A DNA stretch of 64,000 nt from Sphingomonas sp. Leaf208 (GTDB lineage Bacteria > Pseudomonadota > Alphaproteobacteria > Sphingomonadales > Sphingomonadaceae), in the NCBI RefSeq assembly GCF_001421415.1, contig NZ_LMKH01000035.1:369655-433654 (forward strand). Reading direction: 5' to 3'. The notes below the pieces were generated by a model. It searched no databases and was not told where the DNA came from. It saw only the letters and a program-made list of their open reading frames with translations. Numbering within the stretch: the stretch's first letter is position 1; every line of letters begins with the position of its first letter. This document shows positions 43,137 to 51,547 of this stretch, piece by piece. A program made the translations under genes and the position numbers.

Positions 43137-43475
43137 ATGGCAACGCTGGTCCAAGACATCATCCTCACCCCCTCCGCCGCGGCGCGCGTCGCGGCGATCG
43201 CCGTCAAGCAGGGGAAGCCGGCGATCCTGCGCCTCTCGGTCGATGGCGGCGGGTGTTCCGGGTTCCAGTACAAGTTCGGGTTCGCCGATTCGGTCGAGTC
43301 CGACGACGTGATCGCCGAGCATGACGGCGTGAAGCTCGTCGTCGACAGCGTCAGCATCGATCTCGTCCGTGGCTGCGCGGTCGATTACGTCGAGTCGCTC
43401 GCCGGTGCCGCATTCAAGGTCGAGAACCCCAACGCCGCATCGGGTTGCGGCTGCGGCTCCAGCTTCTCGGTCTGA
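43137..43475 (+). CDS. erpA: Iron-sulfur cluster insertion protein ErpA (HesB/IscA family)
   Basis: 112 aa. Three cluster-binding Cys are visible in GGGCSGFQY and SGCGCGSSF. The start ATLVQDIILTPSAAARV is typical of A-type carriers. It passes [2Fe-2S]/[4Fe-4S] clusters to apo-enzymes such as LeuC or NadA, both encoded in this window. 7 bp separate it from xthA. Confidence 0.92.
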   Translation: MATLVQDIILTPSAAARVAAIAVKQGKPAILRLSVDGGGCSGFQYKFGFADSVESDDVIAEHDGVKLVVDSVSIDLVRGCAVDYVESLAGAAFKVENPNAASGCGCGSSFSV

Positions 43476-43482
43476 GACTGCC

Positions 43483-44253
43483 ATGAAAATCGTCACGTAC
43501 AACGTCAACGGCATCAAGGCGCGGTTGCCGCGGCTGATCGAGTATCTCACCGAAGACCAGCCCGACATCGTCTGTCTCCAGGAACTGAAGTCGAGCGACG
43601 ATACCTTCCCGATCGCCGACATCGAAGCCGCCGGCTACGGTGCGGTCTGGCATGGCCAGAAGGCCTGGAACGGCGTCGCGATCCTCGCGAAGAGCGGCAC
43701 GCCCGTCGTCCGCCAGCGCGGTCTCGAAGGCGAACCAGAGGACGAGCACAGCCGCTACATCGAGGCGGAGATCGACGGCCTGATCGTTGCCGCGCTTTAC
43801 TTGCCTAACGGCAACCCGCAGCCCGGCCCGAAATTCGACTATAAACTCCGCTGGATGGACCGCCTCGCCGCTCGCGCGCGCGTCCTGCTCGCGGAGGAAA
43901 AGCCGGCCATCCTCGCCGGCGACTACAACGTCATAGCGAACGATGACGACACCTTCTCCGTCCGCGCGATGCAGGACGACGCGCTGATGCAACCCGAAAG
44001 CCGCGAGCATTACTGTGCGCTCGTCGTACAGGGCTGGACCGACGCGCTCCGCACGCAATTTCCCAAGGGCGGCGTCTGGACGTTCTGGGATTACCAGGCC
44101 GGTGCATGGCAGCGCGACGCCGGGTTCCGTATCGACCATTTGCTGCTCAGTCCGCAGGCCGCCGACCGGATGATCGATGCTGGCGTCGACAAGACCTATC
44201 GCGGGCGCGAAAAGGCCAGCGACCATGCGCCGACCTGGGTGCGCCTGCGATGA
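43483..44253 (+). CDS. xthA: Exodeoxyribonuclease III
   Basis: 256 aa, EEP (endonuclease/exonuclease/phosphatase) fold. Motifs are MKIVTYNVNGIKARL, CLQELKS (metal Glu), YLPNGNPQPG, ILAGDYNVI and the C-terminal KASDHAPTWV with the catalytic His. It repairs abasic sites. Its stop overlaps the next start as ATGA. Confidence 0.94.
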   Translation: MKIVTYNVNGIKARLPRLIEYLTEDQPDIVCLQELKSSDDTFPIADIEAAGYGAVWHGQKAWNGVAILAKSGTPVVRQRGLEGEPEDEHSRYIEAEIDGLIVAALYLPNGNPQPGPKFDYKLRWMDRLAARARVLLAEEKPAILAGDYNVIANDDDTFSVRAMQDDALMQPESREHYCALVVQGWTDALRTQFPKGGVWTFWDYQAGAWQRDAGFRIDHLLLSPQAADRMIDAGVDKTYRGREKASDHAPTWVRLR

Positions 44254-45038
44254 GGCGGTTGCTTCTCGGTATCGCGCTGGCGAGCCTGTCCGGCGCTGCG
44301 ATGGGGCAGGACCGCGAATATTGCCCCGATCGTCCTGGCATCGATACGCCCGCCTGCACGATCGCCCCCGGCAAGATCTCGGTCGAGACGTCGATCGCGG
44401 ACTGGACGCGCGACGACCAGCCCGGCTCGCGCGAGGACAACATCCTGTTCGGCGATACGCTCGTCCGCGTCGGCGTCAGCGACTCGATCGAGGCGCGGGT
44501 TGGCTGGACGCCGTTCGGGCACGACCGGATGCGCGATACGACCGGCGTCGATACGGTGAACGGTGTCGGTGACGTGTCGCTCGGGATAAAGGCGAACCTT
44601 CACAATCCCGACGGCGCCGGCCTGTCGGTATCGGTGCTGCCGTTCGTGACGCTCCCGGTCGGCCGCTCGTCGATCGGCGCCGGTGATTGGGGTGCAGGGT
44701 TCCTCGTTCCCGTGACCTACGAGATCTCCGACACGGTCTCGCTCGATCTCACACCAGAGATAGATGCGGCGGTCGATCAGGACGGCAATGGCCGGCATCT
44801 CGCGTACAGTTCGACGGCTGGCCTGGCGATCAAGCTCGACAAGGCATTTACGCTGACCGGCGAGATGCAGGCGCTGCGCGACGACGATCCGCAGCAGCAT
44901 GAGACGCAGGCGGTCGCGGCGCTGTCGCTGGCATGGATGGCGAACGACAATCTCCAGTTCGACATATTCGGTGCGGCGGGGTTGAACGCCAATACGCCGG
45001 ATGCGCGGCTATATGCTGGCATATCCCGGCGCTTCTAG
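44250..45038 (+). CDS. Putative outer-membrane beta-barrel protein (MetA-pathway/transporter type)
   Basis: 262 aa. A signal peptide (MRRLLLGIALASLSGAAMGQ) is followed by alternating amphipathic strands. Features such as APGKISVETSIADWT, GVGDVSLGIKANL and the C-terminal aromatic GISRRF (barrel terminal Phe) fit the Phenol_MetA_deg-like transporter family. Substrate unknown. It is translationally coupled to xthA and followed immediately by a small exported protein. Confidence 0.75.
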   Translation: MRRLLLGIALASLSGAAMGQDREYCPDRPGIDTPACTIAPGKISVETSIADWTRDDQPGSREDNILFGDTLVRVGVSDSIEARVGWTPFGHDRMRDTTGVDTVNGVGDVSLGIKANLHNPDGAGLSVSVLPFVTLPVGRSSIGAGDWGAGFLVPVTYEISDTVSLDLTPEIDAAVDQDGNGRHLAYSSTAGLAIKLDKAFTLTGEMQALRDDDPQQHETQAVAALSLAWMANDNLQFDIFGAAGLNANTPDARLYAGISRRF

Positions 45039-45365
45039 ATGCTGGCCTGCCTGCTCCTGCTCCAAGCGGTAGCCGGGCCGCCGCTTCCCCCCGAATTGCG
45101 CAAAAGGCCTGTTAGGCCGACGATGCCGTGTCCGGTCCAGACCGATTCCGATGGCGAGATCGTCGTCTGTGCGCGCCCGACCGATCAAAGGCTGGCGACG
45201 CTTGCCGAGCCGGTCCAGCCGCCGCGAGGTGACCCGCTGTCGTTCCGGCTGCCGGGTGGCGGCAAGGGGAACGTCCACGCGATCCGAACGCAGCTACCCG
45301 GCGCAAGCGGGCAGGGGGCTGCAGTCACCCTCAAGCTTCCGTTCGGCAATGGGAAACGGGAGTAG
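45039..45365 (+). CDS. Small exported hypothetical protein
   Basis: 108 aa. A short signal peptide (MLACLLLLQAVAGPPLPP) is followed by a Pro-rich segment with two Cys (MPCPVQTDSDGEIVVCARP) that could form a disulfide; the CPV..GEIVVCA pattern recurs in many sphingomonad exported proteins. The ATG comes directly after the stop of the barrel protein gene with no gap. No function recognised. Confidence 0.7.
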   Translation: MLACLLLLQAVAGPPLPPELRKRPVRPTMPCPVQTDSDGEIVVCARPTDQRLATLAEPVQPPRGDPLSFRLPGGGKGNVHAIRTQLPGASGQGAAVTLKLPFGNGKRE

Positions 45366-45395
45366 GGGGCAGCAACAACCGTCGGGTCCAGCCTC

Positions 45396-45449
45396 CTTGT
45401 TCTCCCGCGAAGGCGGGAGCCCAGTCTGGATCCCCGCCTTCGCGGGGAA
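45396..45449. repeat. REP-like palindrome (family B)
   Basis: CTTGTTCTCCCGCGAAGGC and GCCTTCGCGGGGAAAC enclose AGCCCAGTCTGGATC; near-identical to 2071-2129. It lies between two convergent genes. Confidence 0.75.
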
Positions 45450-45488
45450 ACACCCTGTTTTTCGGTGAAAGAATGTCGCCGCCCTGCC

Positions 45489-46640
45489 CTAAAGCGCCCG
45501 CTCGTACACCTGGTACACCTTGTTCACCCGGCTCTCGATCGTCTCGGCGATCGACCGCATCCCTTGGTTGTCGTCGAGAATCCAGCCGATTTCAGCCCGC
45601 TGCGCCCCGTAATTCTCGACCGAGGCACGACGGATATATTCGATCATCATGAAGGCCAGCTGGCTCGCCATCCGCGACGCCTGCAGTTCCTTCACCACCC
45701 CCATCAGCGGCACGCGCACCGTCCGAACCTTGGGTTTGCGCAGCCACCACAACAGCTTCGCCCAGCCGAACGGCAACAGGCTCCCGTTCAGCGGCTTGAT
45801 CGCCTCGTTGAGGTCGGGGAGCGTGATCATGAACGCGACCGGCCTGCCGTCCAGCTCGGCGATCCGGATCAGGTCGTTGAAGACGATCGGCTTCAGCTTC
45901 ACGCCGACGTCCTTGATCTCAGGCGGGGTCAGCGGCACGAATCCCCAATTGTCGCGCCACGCGTCGTTGAGGATCGACAGGATGATCGCTGCCTCCTCCT
46001 CGAACTTCGTCTTGTCGACGTTGCGGACGCTGATCCGCGGGTTCTTCTCGCCGGACTTGATGATCCGCTGGACGATCGGCGGGAACTGCTTCGTGACGTC
46101 GACCTCGTAGGTCATCAGCTGCTTGATCGGGCGGTACTGCGCCCATTCGATCCAGCCACGATACTCACGCTTGGCGTGGCCCATCATGATCGTCGGCGGA
46201 TGATCGTAACCGTCGATCAGCAGGCCCGGCTCCTCCCAGATCGACATGCTGATCGGCCCCAGCGCGCGCGTCATGCCCTGCTCGCGCAGCCACGCCTCGG
46301 CGCGCTCCAGCAGCGCCTGGAACACGTCCTGCCGTTCCGCTTCCATCAGGCCCCATTGGCCGACACCAGGCCCGAACCCCTGCTCGGGCGGCATCGTCAG
46401 CGCCAGCGTATCGATATGCGCCGAGATTCGCCCCACGACGCGGCCGTCCTCCTCGGCCAGGAACAACTGCGCCTTGGCATGGCTGAACCATCCATTCTTC
46501 TCGGGCGTGATCAGTCCCAGCGCTTCCGACTTCAAAGGCGGCACCCAATTGGGATCGTCGGCATAGAGACGAAACGGCAGATCGATGAAGATCTTGCGGT
46601 CCTTCTTGGTCTCGACCGGTCGAATGATGAGCTTGGCCAT
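45489..46640 (-). CDS. GNAT-like acetyltransferase domain protein
   Basis: 383 aa. The middle contains the GNAT-like FLAEEDGRVVGRISAHID near residue 60, and later RIAELDGRPVAFMITLPDL. The start MAKLIIRPVETKKDRKIFID and the aromatic SIWEEPGLLIDGYDHPP are typical of a large, poorly studied GNAT-related family in proteobacteria. The substrate is unknown. It is divergent from the desaturase gene. Confidence 0.75.
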   Translation of the reverse strand: MAKLIIRPVETKKDRKIFIDLPFRLYADDPNWVPPLKSEALGLITPEKNGWFSHAKAQLFLAEEDGRVVGRISAHIDTLALTMPPEQGFGPGVGQWGLMEAERQDVFQALLERAEAWLREQGMTRALGPISMSIWEEPGLLIDGYDHPPTIMMGHAKREYRGWIEWAQYRPIKQLMTYEVDVTKQFPPIVQRIIKSGEKNPRISVRNVDKTKFEEEAAIILSILNDAWRDNWGFVPLTPPEIKDVGVKLKPIVFNDLIRIAELDGRPVAFMITLPDLNEAIKPLNGSLLPFGWAKLLWWLRKPKVRTVRVPLMGVVKELQASRMASQLAFMMIEYIRRASVENYGAQRAEIGWILDDNQGMRSIAETIESRVNKVYQVYERAL

Positions 46641-46805
46641 GTCGTGTTCCCAAATACGCAGTTGCGCGTGTCTACCCAGCGAAGCGAATAAAGGCGAGTG
46701 ACACGTGCGTCATCGCAAGACCCTGTCAGAGTGATCGGGTTTCCTGCGCCACGGCGGCATCCGTGCGGCCTGTAAATGCCACGGTACCGCCACTATCTTC
46801 GGGCA

Positions 46806-47927
46806 ATGGATATGCCCATGGACACATCGCTCAGCCTCGCTCGCGGCACGGCCGCTCCAGCTTCCATTCCCGCGGGTGCGCCCCGCGTCGGCGGGATGGA
46901 GCGCGTTGCCGACGACAAGGCGATGCTGCGTGCAGCCGCAGACCTGACGCGAGATCTGGTGAAGCCGCGCCCGGCGATCTACTGGGGCGACCTGATCGCA
47001 TCGATGGTGCTCGGCTACGGTGCACTGGTAGTGGCGGCCACCTCGACGTCGACGCCGGTGGCGATCGTTGCCGGTATCGTGGCGATGCTGGGGCTCTACC
47101 GCGGGTTGAGCTTCATCCACGAAGTCAGCCACATGAAGCATGCGTCCGTCCCGAACTTCTGGCTCGGCTGGAACGTGCTGGTCGGCATTCCGCTGTTGAC
47201 CCCGTCCTTCATGTACGAGGGCGTCCACAACCTCCATCACGCCAAGACCCGCTACGGCACGGTCGAGGATCCCGAATACCTGCCGCTCGCGCTCATGAAG
47301 CCGTGGACGCTGCCCCTGTTCATCGTCGTATCGGCGCTCGCACCGATCGCGCTGCTGATCCGGTTCGCAATCCTGTCGCCGATCTCGCTGCTGTCGCCCA
47401 AGCTGCGGACGATGATCGTCGAGCGCTATTCGGCGCTTGCGATCAACCCGCAGTTCCGCCGTCGCGCGCCCGAAGGCGAGGCGAAGGTATATTGGGATCG
47501 GCTCGAGATTGCCGCGAGCCTGTGGGCGATCACGCTGATCGCGATTACGGTGACCGGCGTACTGCCGCTGCGTGCGTTCGTGACGATCTTCGCGGTTGCC
47601 TCGGCCTTCGCGGTCCTCAACCAGGTCCGTACGCTGGTCGCACATCTCTGGGAAAATGACGGCGAGCCGATGACCGTCACGGCGCAGTATCTCGATACCG
47701 TCAACGTGCCGCCGCCGGCGTTGCTGCCGGCGCTCTGGGCGCCGGTGGGCTTACGCTACCACGCGCTGCATCACCTGTTGCCGGGTCTACCCTACCACGC
47801 ACTCGGCGAGGCTCACCGGCGGATTACCGCCGAACTCGACGCGCTCTCGCCGTATCACAAGGCGAGCTATCCCGGTCTGCCCGGTCTGGTGAGCAAGATC
47901 GCACGCAGCACGATGGTCCGCCGCTGA
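46806..47927 (+). CDS. Membrane fatty acid desaturase family protein
   Basis: 373 aa from the ATG at 46806; nearby ATGs at 46776 and 46818 are alternatives. Three His boxes of the diiron desaturase/hydroxylase family are present: HEVSH near residue 118, HNLHH near 153 and HALHH near 320. Four or more hydrophobic segments are visible. It probably introduces a double bond in a membrane acyl chain or acts on a carotenoid. Regiospecificity cannot be inferred. Confidence 0.87.
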   Translation: MDMPMDTSLSLARGTAAPASIPAGAPRVGGMERVADDKAMLRAAADLTRDLVKPRPAIYWGDLIASMVLGYGALVVAATSTSTPVAIVAGIVAMLGLYRGLSFIHEVSHMKHASVPNFWLGWNVLVGIPLLTPSFMYEGVHNLHHAKTRYGTVEDPEYLPLALMKPWTLPLFIVVSALAPIALLIRFAILSPISLLSPKLRTMIVERYSALAINPQFRRRAPEGEAKVYWDRLEIAASLWAITLIAITVTGVLPLRAFVTIFAVASAFAVLNQVRTLVAHLWENDGEPMTVTAQYLDTVNVPPPALLPALWAPVGLRYHALHHLLPGLPYHALGEAHRRITAELDALSPYHKASYPGLPGLVSKIARSTMVRR

Positions 47928-47937
47928 TCAGAATGCC

Positions 47938-47961
47938 GGGCCGGTCCCGAGTGACTGGCCC
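47938..47961. terminator. Hairpin between convergent desaturase and TPR genes
   Basis: GGGCCGGT and ACTGGCCC pair (one wobble/mismatch) around CCCGAGTG. Its position between convergent stops suits a shared 3' end; there is no strong T-run. Confidence 0.45.
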
Positions 47962-47972
47962 AACAGTCCAGA

Positions 47973-48743
47973 TTATTTCGCAGCGTCGAACTGCTTGAGC
48001 GCCATAACCGCGTTACGTCCGACATCAGTCGTCGGCGCCAATTTCGCCGCCGTTCCCCATGCCTCCCGCGCAGCCGCTTCGTCGCCAGCCGACGCCGCGA
48101 TGTTCCCCGCTTCCAGCTGAACCGACGCATCGTCGGCCGAGCGCTTCAACGCCTGTGCGATATCTGCTTTGGCGCGCGGAATGTTGCTCATCCGACGGGC
48201 TAGCGTCGCCGATAACAGCCACGCAAGCGGGTCGGCGCCGGCGGTGGTTAGCGCCAGATCGAGATCGCTCCGCGCCGCATCAAGCTCTCCCGCCGCGACC
48301 AGCGCGCGCGCATGATCCAGTTGCGCTTCACCGAGCGGCAGTCCGGTCAGCGACCCCGCGGTAAGCGCGGAATCGAGCGCGACACGCGCCTTGGCGGGCT
48401 GCCCCGAGGCGAGCCATGCATTGCCCGCCTGTGCCCAATAATTGGCTGCTCGCGTGTCCTTCGCGATCTGAGCCTCCCGCGCCGCTTCCTCGAATTCGGC
48501 TGCGGCGGACGGCCAATTCTTTTCGGCGGCGAAGGCGAGCCCGGCGCATTGCCGCGCGAAATACCGTCCCCCGCTGATTCGCCAGCGACCCGCTTCGGCG
48601 CGTGCGGCGGCGGGGTCGCTTTGCGTCAGGGCGGCGCAGCGAGCGAACCGACTGCTCTGCGCATCGACGGGTCCGGCAGCAGGGACGGTGGCTGGACTGG
48701 GGGCGGCGGCCTGCGCAGCGGCAAGCAACACTATCAGGATCAT
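47973..48743 (-). CDS. Exported tetratricopeptide-like protein
   Basis: 256 aa. A short signal peptide (MILIVLLAAAQAAAPSPA) is followed by TPR-like helical pairs with small/large alternation (WPSAAAEFEEAAREAQIAKD, ANYWAQAGNAWLASGQPAKA, DEAAAREAWGTAAKLAP). It probably acts as a periplasmic interaction scaffold. It overlaps the upstream hydrolase stop by 4 bp, so the two are co-translated. Confidence 0.75.
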   Translation of the reverse strand: MILIVLLAAAQAAAPSPATVPAAGPVDAQSSRFARCAALTQSDPAAARAEAGRWRISGGRYFARQCAGLAFAAEKNWPSAAAEFEEAAREAQIAKDTRAANYWAQAGNAWLASGQPAKARVALDSALTAGSLTGLPLGEAQLDHARALVAAGELDAARSDLDLALTTAGADPLAWLLSATLARRMSNIPRAKADIAQALKRSADDASVQLEAGNIAASAGDEAAAREAWGTAAKLAPTTDVGRNAVMALKQFDAAK

Positions 48744-49507
48744 AAGGCGGCGATCACATCCTCGACCGCCCGGATGATGAGGGAGATGTCGCTGTCACGC
48801 GACAGGCGGTGATCACCGTCCTTGACCAGCCACGTCTGCACGTCGGCTGAACGCAACAGCTCGGCGAGGCGTGCGGTGCGGTGCCACGGCACGTCCGGAT
48901 CGCGCTGCCCCTGGACCAGCCGGACCGGGCCGTCGAACGCGATCTCGCCGAACATCAGCCGGTTGGCCTCGCCCGACGACCAGAAGGGGCGCGTATAGAC
49001 GGTCGGCTCTGGACCATAGGGGTTCTTGCGCTCGATCCGCCCGTTGCTGAGCAGCGCCATCTTCTCGTCGGTGCTGAAGCCCCAGTCGGTGAAGTCGGGC
49101 GCCGGCGCGATGCCGACCAGCCCCTTCACCAGATCGGGCCGCATCTTCGCCGCCAGCAGCATCAGCCAGCCGCCCATCGACGATCCGACGAGGATCGCCG
49201 AATCCTCCACCAGCGCATCGATCATCGCCAGCACGTCGTCGCGCCAGTCGACCAGGGTCTGGTCCTCGAACGCGCCTTCGCTCTGCCCGCAGCCACCATA
49301 GTCGAACCGCAGGAACGCGCGCCCCTCGGACTTCGCCCACGCCTCCAGCGTCACCGCCTTGGTCCCCATCATGTCGGACGCATAGCCCGACAGGAACACG
49401 ATCGTCGGTCCCGTCACGCCCTCAGCCGCAGGCGTGTGATGATAGGCAAGGCGAGGGCGCTCCTTGGCGGGCGGCGTCGGTGCAGGCGGCGTGGCGGTAT
49501 CGGTCAT
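48740..49507 (-). CDS. Alpha/beta hydrolase (cytoplasmic)
   Basis: 255 aa. It has the nucleophile elbow VGSSMGGWLMLL near residue 123, a strand-rich core with FLRFDYGGCGQSEG, and the catalytic His in KDGDHRLSRD. This pattern matches the ABHD10/palmitoyl thioesterase-like group. No signal peptide; a Pro-rich N-terminus (ATPPAPTPPAKERP). Substrate unknown. It is operonic with the TPR protein gene downstream. Confidence 0.83.
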   Translation of the reverse strand: MTDTATPPAPTPPAKERPRLAYHHTPAAEGVTGPTIVFLSGYASDMMGTKAVTLEAWAKSEGRAFLRFDYGGCGQSEGAFEDQTLVDWRDDVLAMIDALVEDSAILVGSSMGGWLMLLAAKMRPDLVKGLVGIAPAPDFTDWGFSTDEKMALLSNGRIERKNPYGPEPTVYTRPFWSSGEANRLMFGEIAFDGPVRLVQGQRDPDVPWHRTARLAELLRSADVQTWLVKDGDHRLSRDSDISLIIRAVEDVIAAL

Positions 49508-49527
49508 GCCGACACCTTAGCCGCCCC

Positions 49528-50457
49528 TCAGTCGCGGAGAAAGGCGTCGAGTGCAGCCTGGAACGCGGCAGGTTGATCGAGCATCACGAAATGGGCCGCA
49601 TCGCCGATATCGACGAAGGTCACGTGCGGTGCCGTCGCGTAGGCCTTCCGATAGAGCGCATCGGCGACTGGCTTGGTCGGCCCCGCCGCGTTCCAAGGAT
49701 AGACCAGCGTAATTTGCGCTGCGATCGACGCCATGTCGGGACGCAAGTCGGTGGTCAAATCTTCGTACATCGCCTGCGCCGAGACCCGCGCATCCGCCTT
49801 CGCTGCCCAATCGGCCACGGTCGTGCGTGAGTCCGGCTTCAGTGCCATGCGCGCGGCAAGCGCCTCGTTCGCCGCCGGGTTCGCCGGCTTCCCGTACGCC
49901 GCGGCCATCCCGGCGCGCATCGCGCTGGCCTGCGGTTCGAGCGCCGCCACCGTCGCGCCGGGTGCGAAGATCTCGCCGATATACGGCAGCGAATCGACGA
50001 TCATCAACTTGCCGACGTCCTCCGGATGCGCCTTCGCCAGCATCAGCGCGACCAGCCCGCCCATCGAATGCCCGACGATCGCCGGCTTGCCGAGTTTCGA
50101 CTGGGCGATCAGCGTGTGCAGATCGGCGACGATCCCATCGAGGATGCCGGGCGACAGGTTCGCACGCGGATCGTCGCCGCCGAAGCCGTTGACCTGCACC
50201 ACGTACACCCGGTGCGACTTGGCGAGGGCAGGGACAACGCCCGCCCATACCGCGCGGGGAGACGACAACCCTGGAACGAGGATAACCGGCGTGCCCTTGC
50301 CAACAGTCTGCACCGAGATGTGCGGCATCTGCGCCTCGGCCGCATCGACCTTCGGCATAGCGGCCGTCGCAGCCTGCGCGTAGCTCGCGGCGGGACTCAA
50401 GACGATCATCAGCGTCACGGCGGTCGCTGCAAGGCGAGCTTTGAAGTGCGAAATCAT
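49528..50457 (-). CDS. Alpha/beta hydrolase, exported
   Basis: 309 aa from the ATG at 50457. The longer open frame upstream overlaps the XRE gene and is not coding. Signal peptide (ATAVTLMIVLSPAASYAQA). Nucleophile elbow VGHSMGGLVALML, oxyanion region VPGLSSPRAVW, and the catalytic His in DAAHFVMLDQP. It starts 1 nt after the stop of the XRE gene, so regulator and enzyme are one transcript. Substrate unknown. Confidence 0.85.
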   Translation of the reverse strand: MISHFKARLAATAVTLMIVLSPAASYAQAATAAMPKVDAAEAQMPHISVQTVGKGTPVILVPGLSSPRAVWAGVVPALAKSHRVYVVQVNGFGGDDPRANLSPGILDGIVADLHTLIAQSKLGKPAIVGHSMGGLVALMLAKAHPEDVGKLMIVDSLPYIGEIFAPGATVAALEPQASAMRAGMAAAYGKPANPAANEALAARMALKPDSRTTVADWAAKADARVSAQAMYEDLTTDLRPDMASIAAQITLVYPWNAAGPTKPVADALYRKAYATAPHVTFVDIGDAAHFVMLDQPAAFQAALDAFLRD

Positions 50458-50458
50458 G

Positions 50459-50662
50459 TCACGGCTCCTTCGACAGGCTGGTGAAGATATCCTCGATCGC
50501 GAGGTCGAACAGTTCGGCGATCTTGAACGCGAGCGGGAGCGACGGATCATACCGCCCCGTCTCGATCGCATTGACGCTCTGCCGCGAGACTTCGAGGCGA
50601 TCGGCAAGGTCAGCCTGGCTCCAGTCCCGCTCGGCGCGCAGCACCTTGAGGCGGTTCTTCAT
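50459..50662 (-). CDS. XRE-family helix-turn-helix regulator
   Basis: 67 aa, a minimal Cro/CI-like domain. LKVLRAERDWSQADLADRLEV then SRQSVNAIETGRYDPSLPLA is the canonical helix-turn-helix, followed by FKIAELFDLAIEDIF. It has the short YozG-like form often paired with small membrane proteins. Its ATG overlaps the stop of the membrane protein gene (ATGA). Likely an autoregulator of the three-gene operon. Confidence 0.9.
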   Translation of the reverse strand: MKNRLKVLRAERDWSQADLADRLEVSRQSVNAIETGRYDPSLPLAFKIAELFDLAIEDIFTSLSKEP

Positions 50663-51066
50663 GAGCGACCGGTCCGCACCGCGAAGATATTGACACAACC
50701 GCCCAGCATTAGTCCGGCAAACCACAGGATACCGGCCGCATAGGCGGGGATGTGCACAGCCAAGCCGAAGCTTTCTAGAAATCCCCAGATCGTCGTCGCC
50801 GAAAGCATGAAGCCAGTCGCGATCAGCGTCTGTCGAATCGTGAGCATTCGGATATATTCGTCCGGCTCGTCAGTGAGATAGCGACCCCAGGCCAGAAAAA
50901 TTCCGACCAGTGGCAGCGCCGGCAGGATGGCGGCGGCATACGCGAGGGCCCCGTGGGGCGGACGGGTCCTGAACAGCGCAACGATGCCAAACAGCGCGCC
51001 CATGTAAGCGAGGCTGAGGCCCAACACGGTGTAATTGTAACGGCGGAGAGCGGGACTCTTATGCAT
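50659..51066 (-). CDS. Integral membrane protein partnered with XRE regulator
   Basis: 135 aa with four hydrophobic segments (near residues 15-33, 41-60, 80-100 and 108-128) and an acidic loop, YLTDEPDEYIRMLTIRQ, between the second and third. I chose the ATG at 51066 because AGGA lies 9 nt upstream; a TTG two codons earlier is possible. Similar membrane proteins commonly sit beside small XRE regulators. Function unknown. Confidence 0.78.
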   Translation of the reverse strand: MHKSPALRRYNYTVLGLSLAYMGALFGIVALFRTRPPHGALAYAAAILPALPLVGIFLAWGRYLTDEPDEYIRMLTIRQTLIATGFMLSATTIWGFLESFGLAVHIPAYAAGILWFAGLMLGGCVNIFAVRTGRS

Positions 51067-51101
51067 GGTCAAGTGTCCTTTCGAATCAGTAAAGGAAACT
51101 T

Positions 51102-51124
51102 GTCATGACTTGAATGAAGAGTCA
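51102..51124. promoter_or_regulatory. Possible operator of the XRE operon
   Basis: Upstream of the membrane protein start: palindrome GTCATGAC (51102-51109), overlapped by TGACT (51106-51110)-N9-AGTCA (51120-51124). The symmetry suits a dimeric HTH regulator; no binding data. Confidence 0.35.
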
Positions 51125-51241
51125 ACGTCGCTTTACACCGGCTTGCCTAATCGTCGGTAGGGGAGCGCCGAGATGGCGCAGGGGCACACGGCCTCAACCC
51201 GGCCGCGAACGCGTCCTAGGCGTGACTTTATCCTAACCTTC

Positions 51242-51259
51242 GGAAGCCGGCGGGCTTCC
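51242..51259. terminator. Hairpin downstream of the DUF6356 gene
   Basis: GGAAGCC and GGCTTCC arms around a 4-nt loop, 10 bp past the stop of the minus-strand gene. No T-run. Confidence 0.4.
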
Positions 51260-51268
51260 TAAAGATCG

Positions 51269-51523
51269 TCAGATGATGAATTCGACCGTCTTCATCTGCG
51301 TCTGATCGGCCGCAACCGCGCCGCGCTTCAGCACCATCTGGCGGTGCAGTTCGGCGACCGTATCGCTGCCGCTCGTCTTGCACAAAACGGGCACGAACGC
51401 ATGGACCAGCGCACCGAGGCCGCCCTTGATCATCGTCATGCCGAAGCGCCCGGCGACGCCGAAATGCTCGACATAGCTCTCCCCGACGGTGGCGGGGTGG
51501 TCGAGGAACAGGCGGCGGAACAT
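51269..51523 (-). CDS. DUF6356 family protein
   Basis: 84 aa. Starts MFRRLFLDHPATVGESYVEHFGV, with a hydrophobic patch in GGLGALVHAFVPVLCK and the tail ELHRQMVLKRGA. This matches a small family common in sphingomonads whose function is unknown. It is 24 bp downstream of the Mur ligase gene on the same strand. Confidence 0.85.
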   Translation of the reverse strand: MFRRLFLDHPATVGESYVEHFGVAGRFGMTMIKGGLGALVHAFVPVLCKTSGSDTVAELHRQMVLKRGAVAADQTQMKTVEFII

Positions 51524-51547
51524 GGGCAGTCTCCTACTTGCTCCGTA

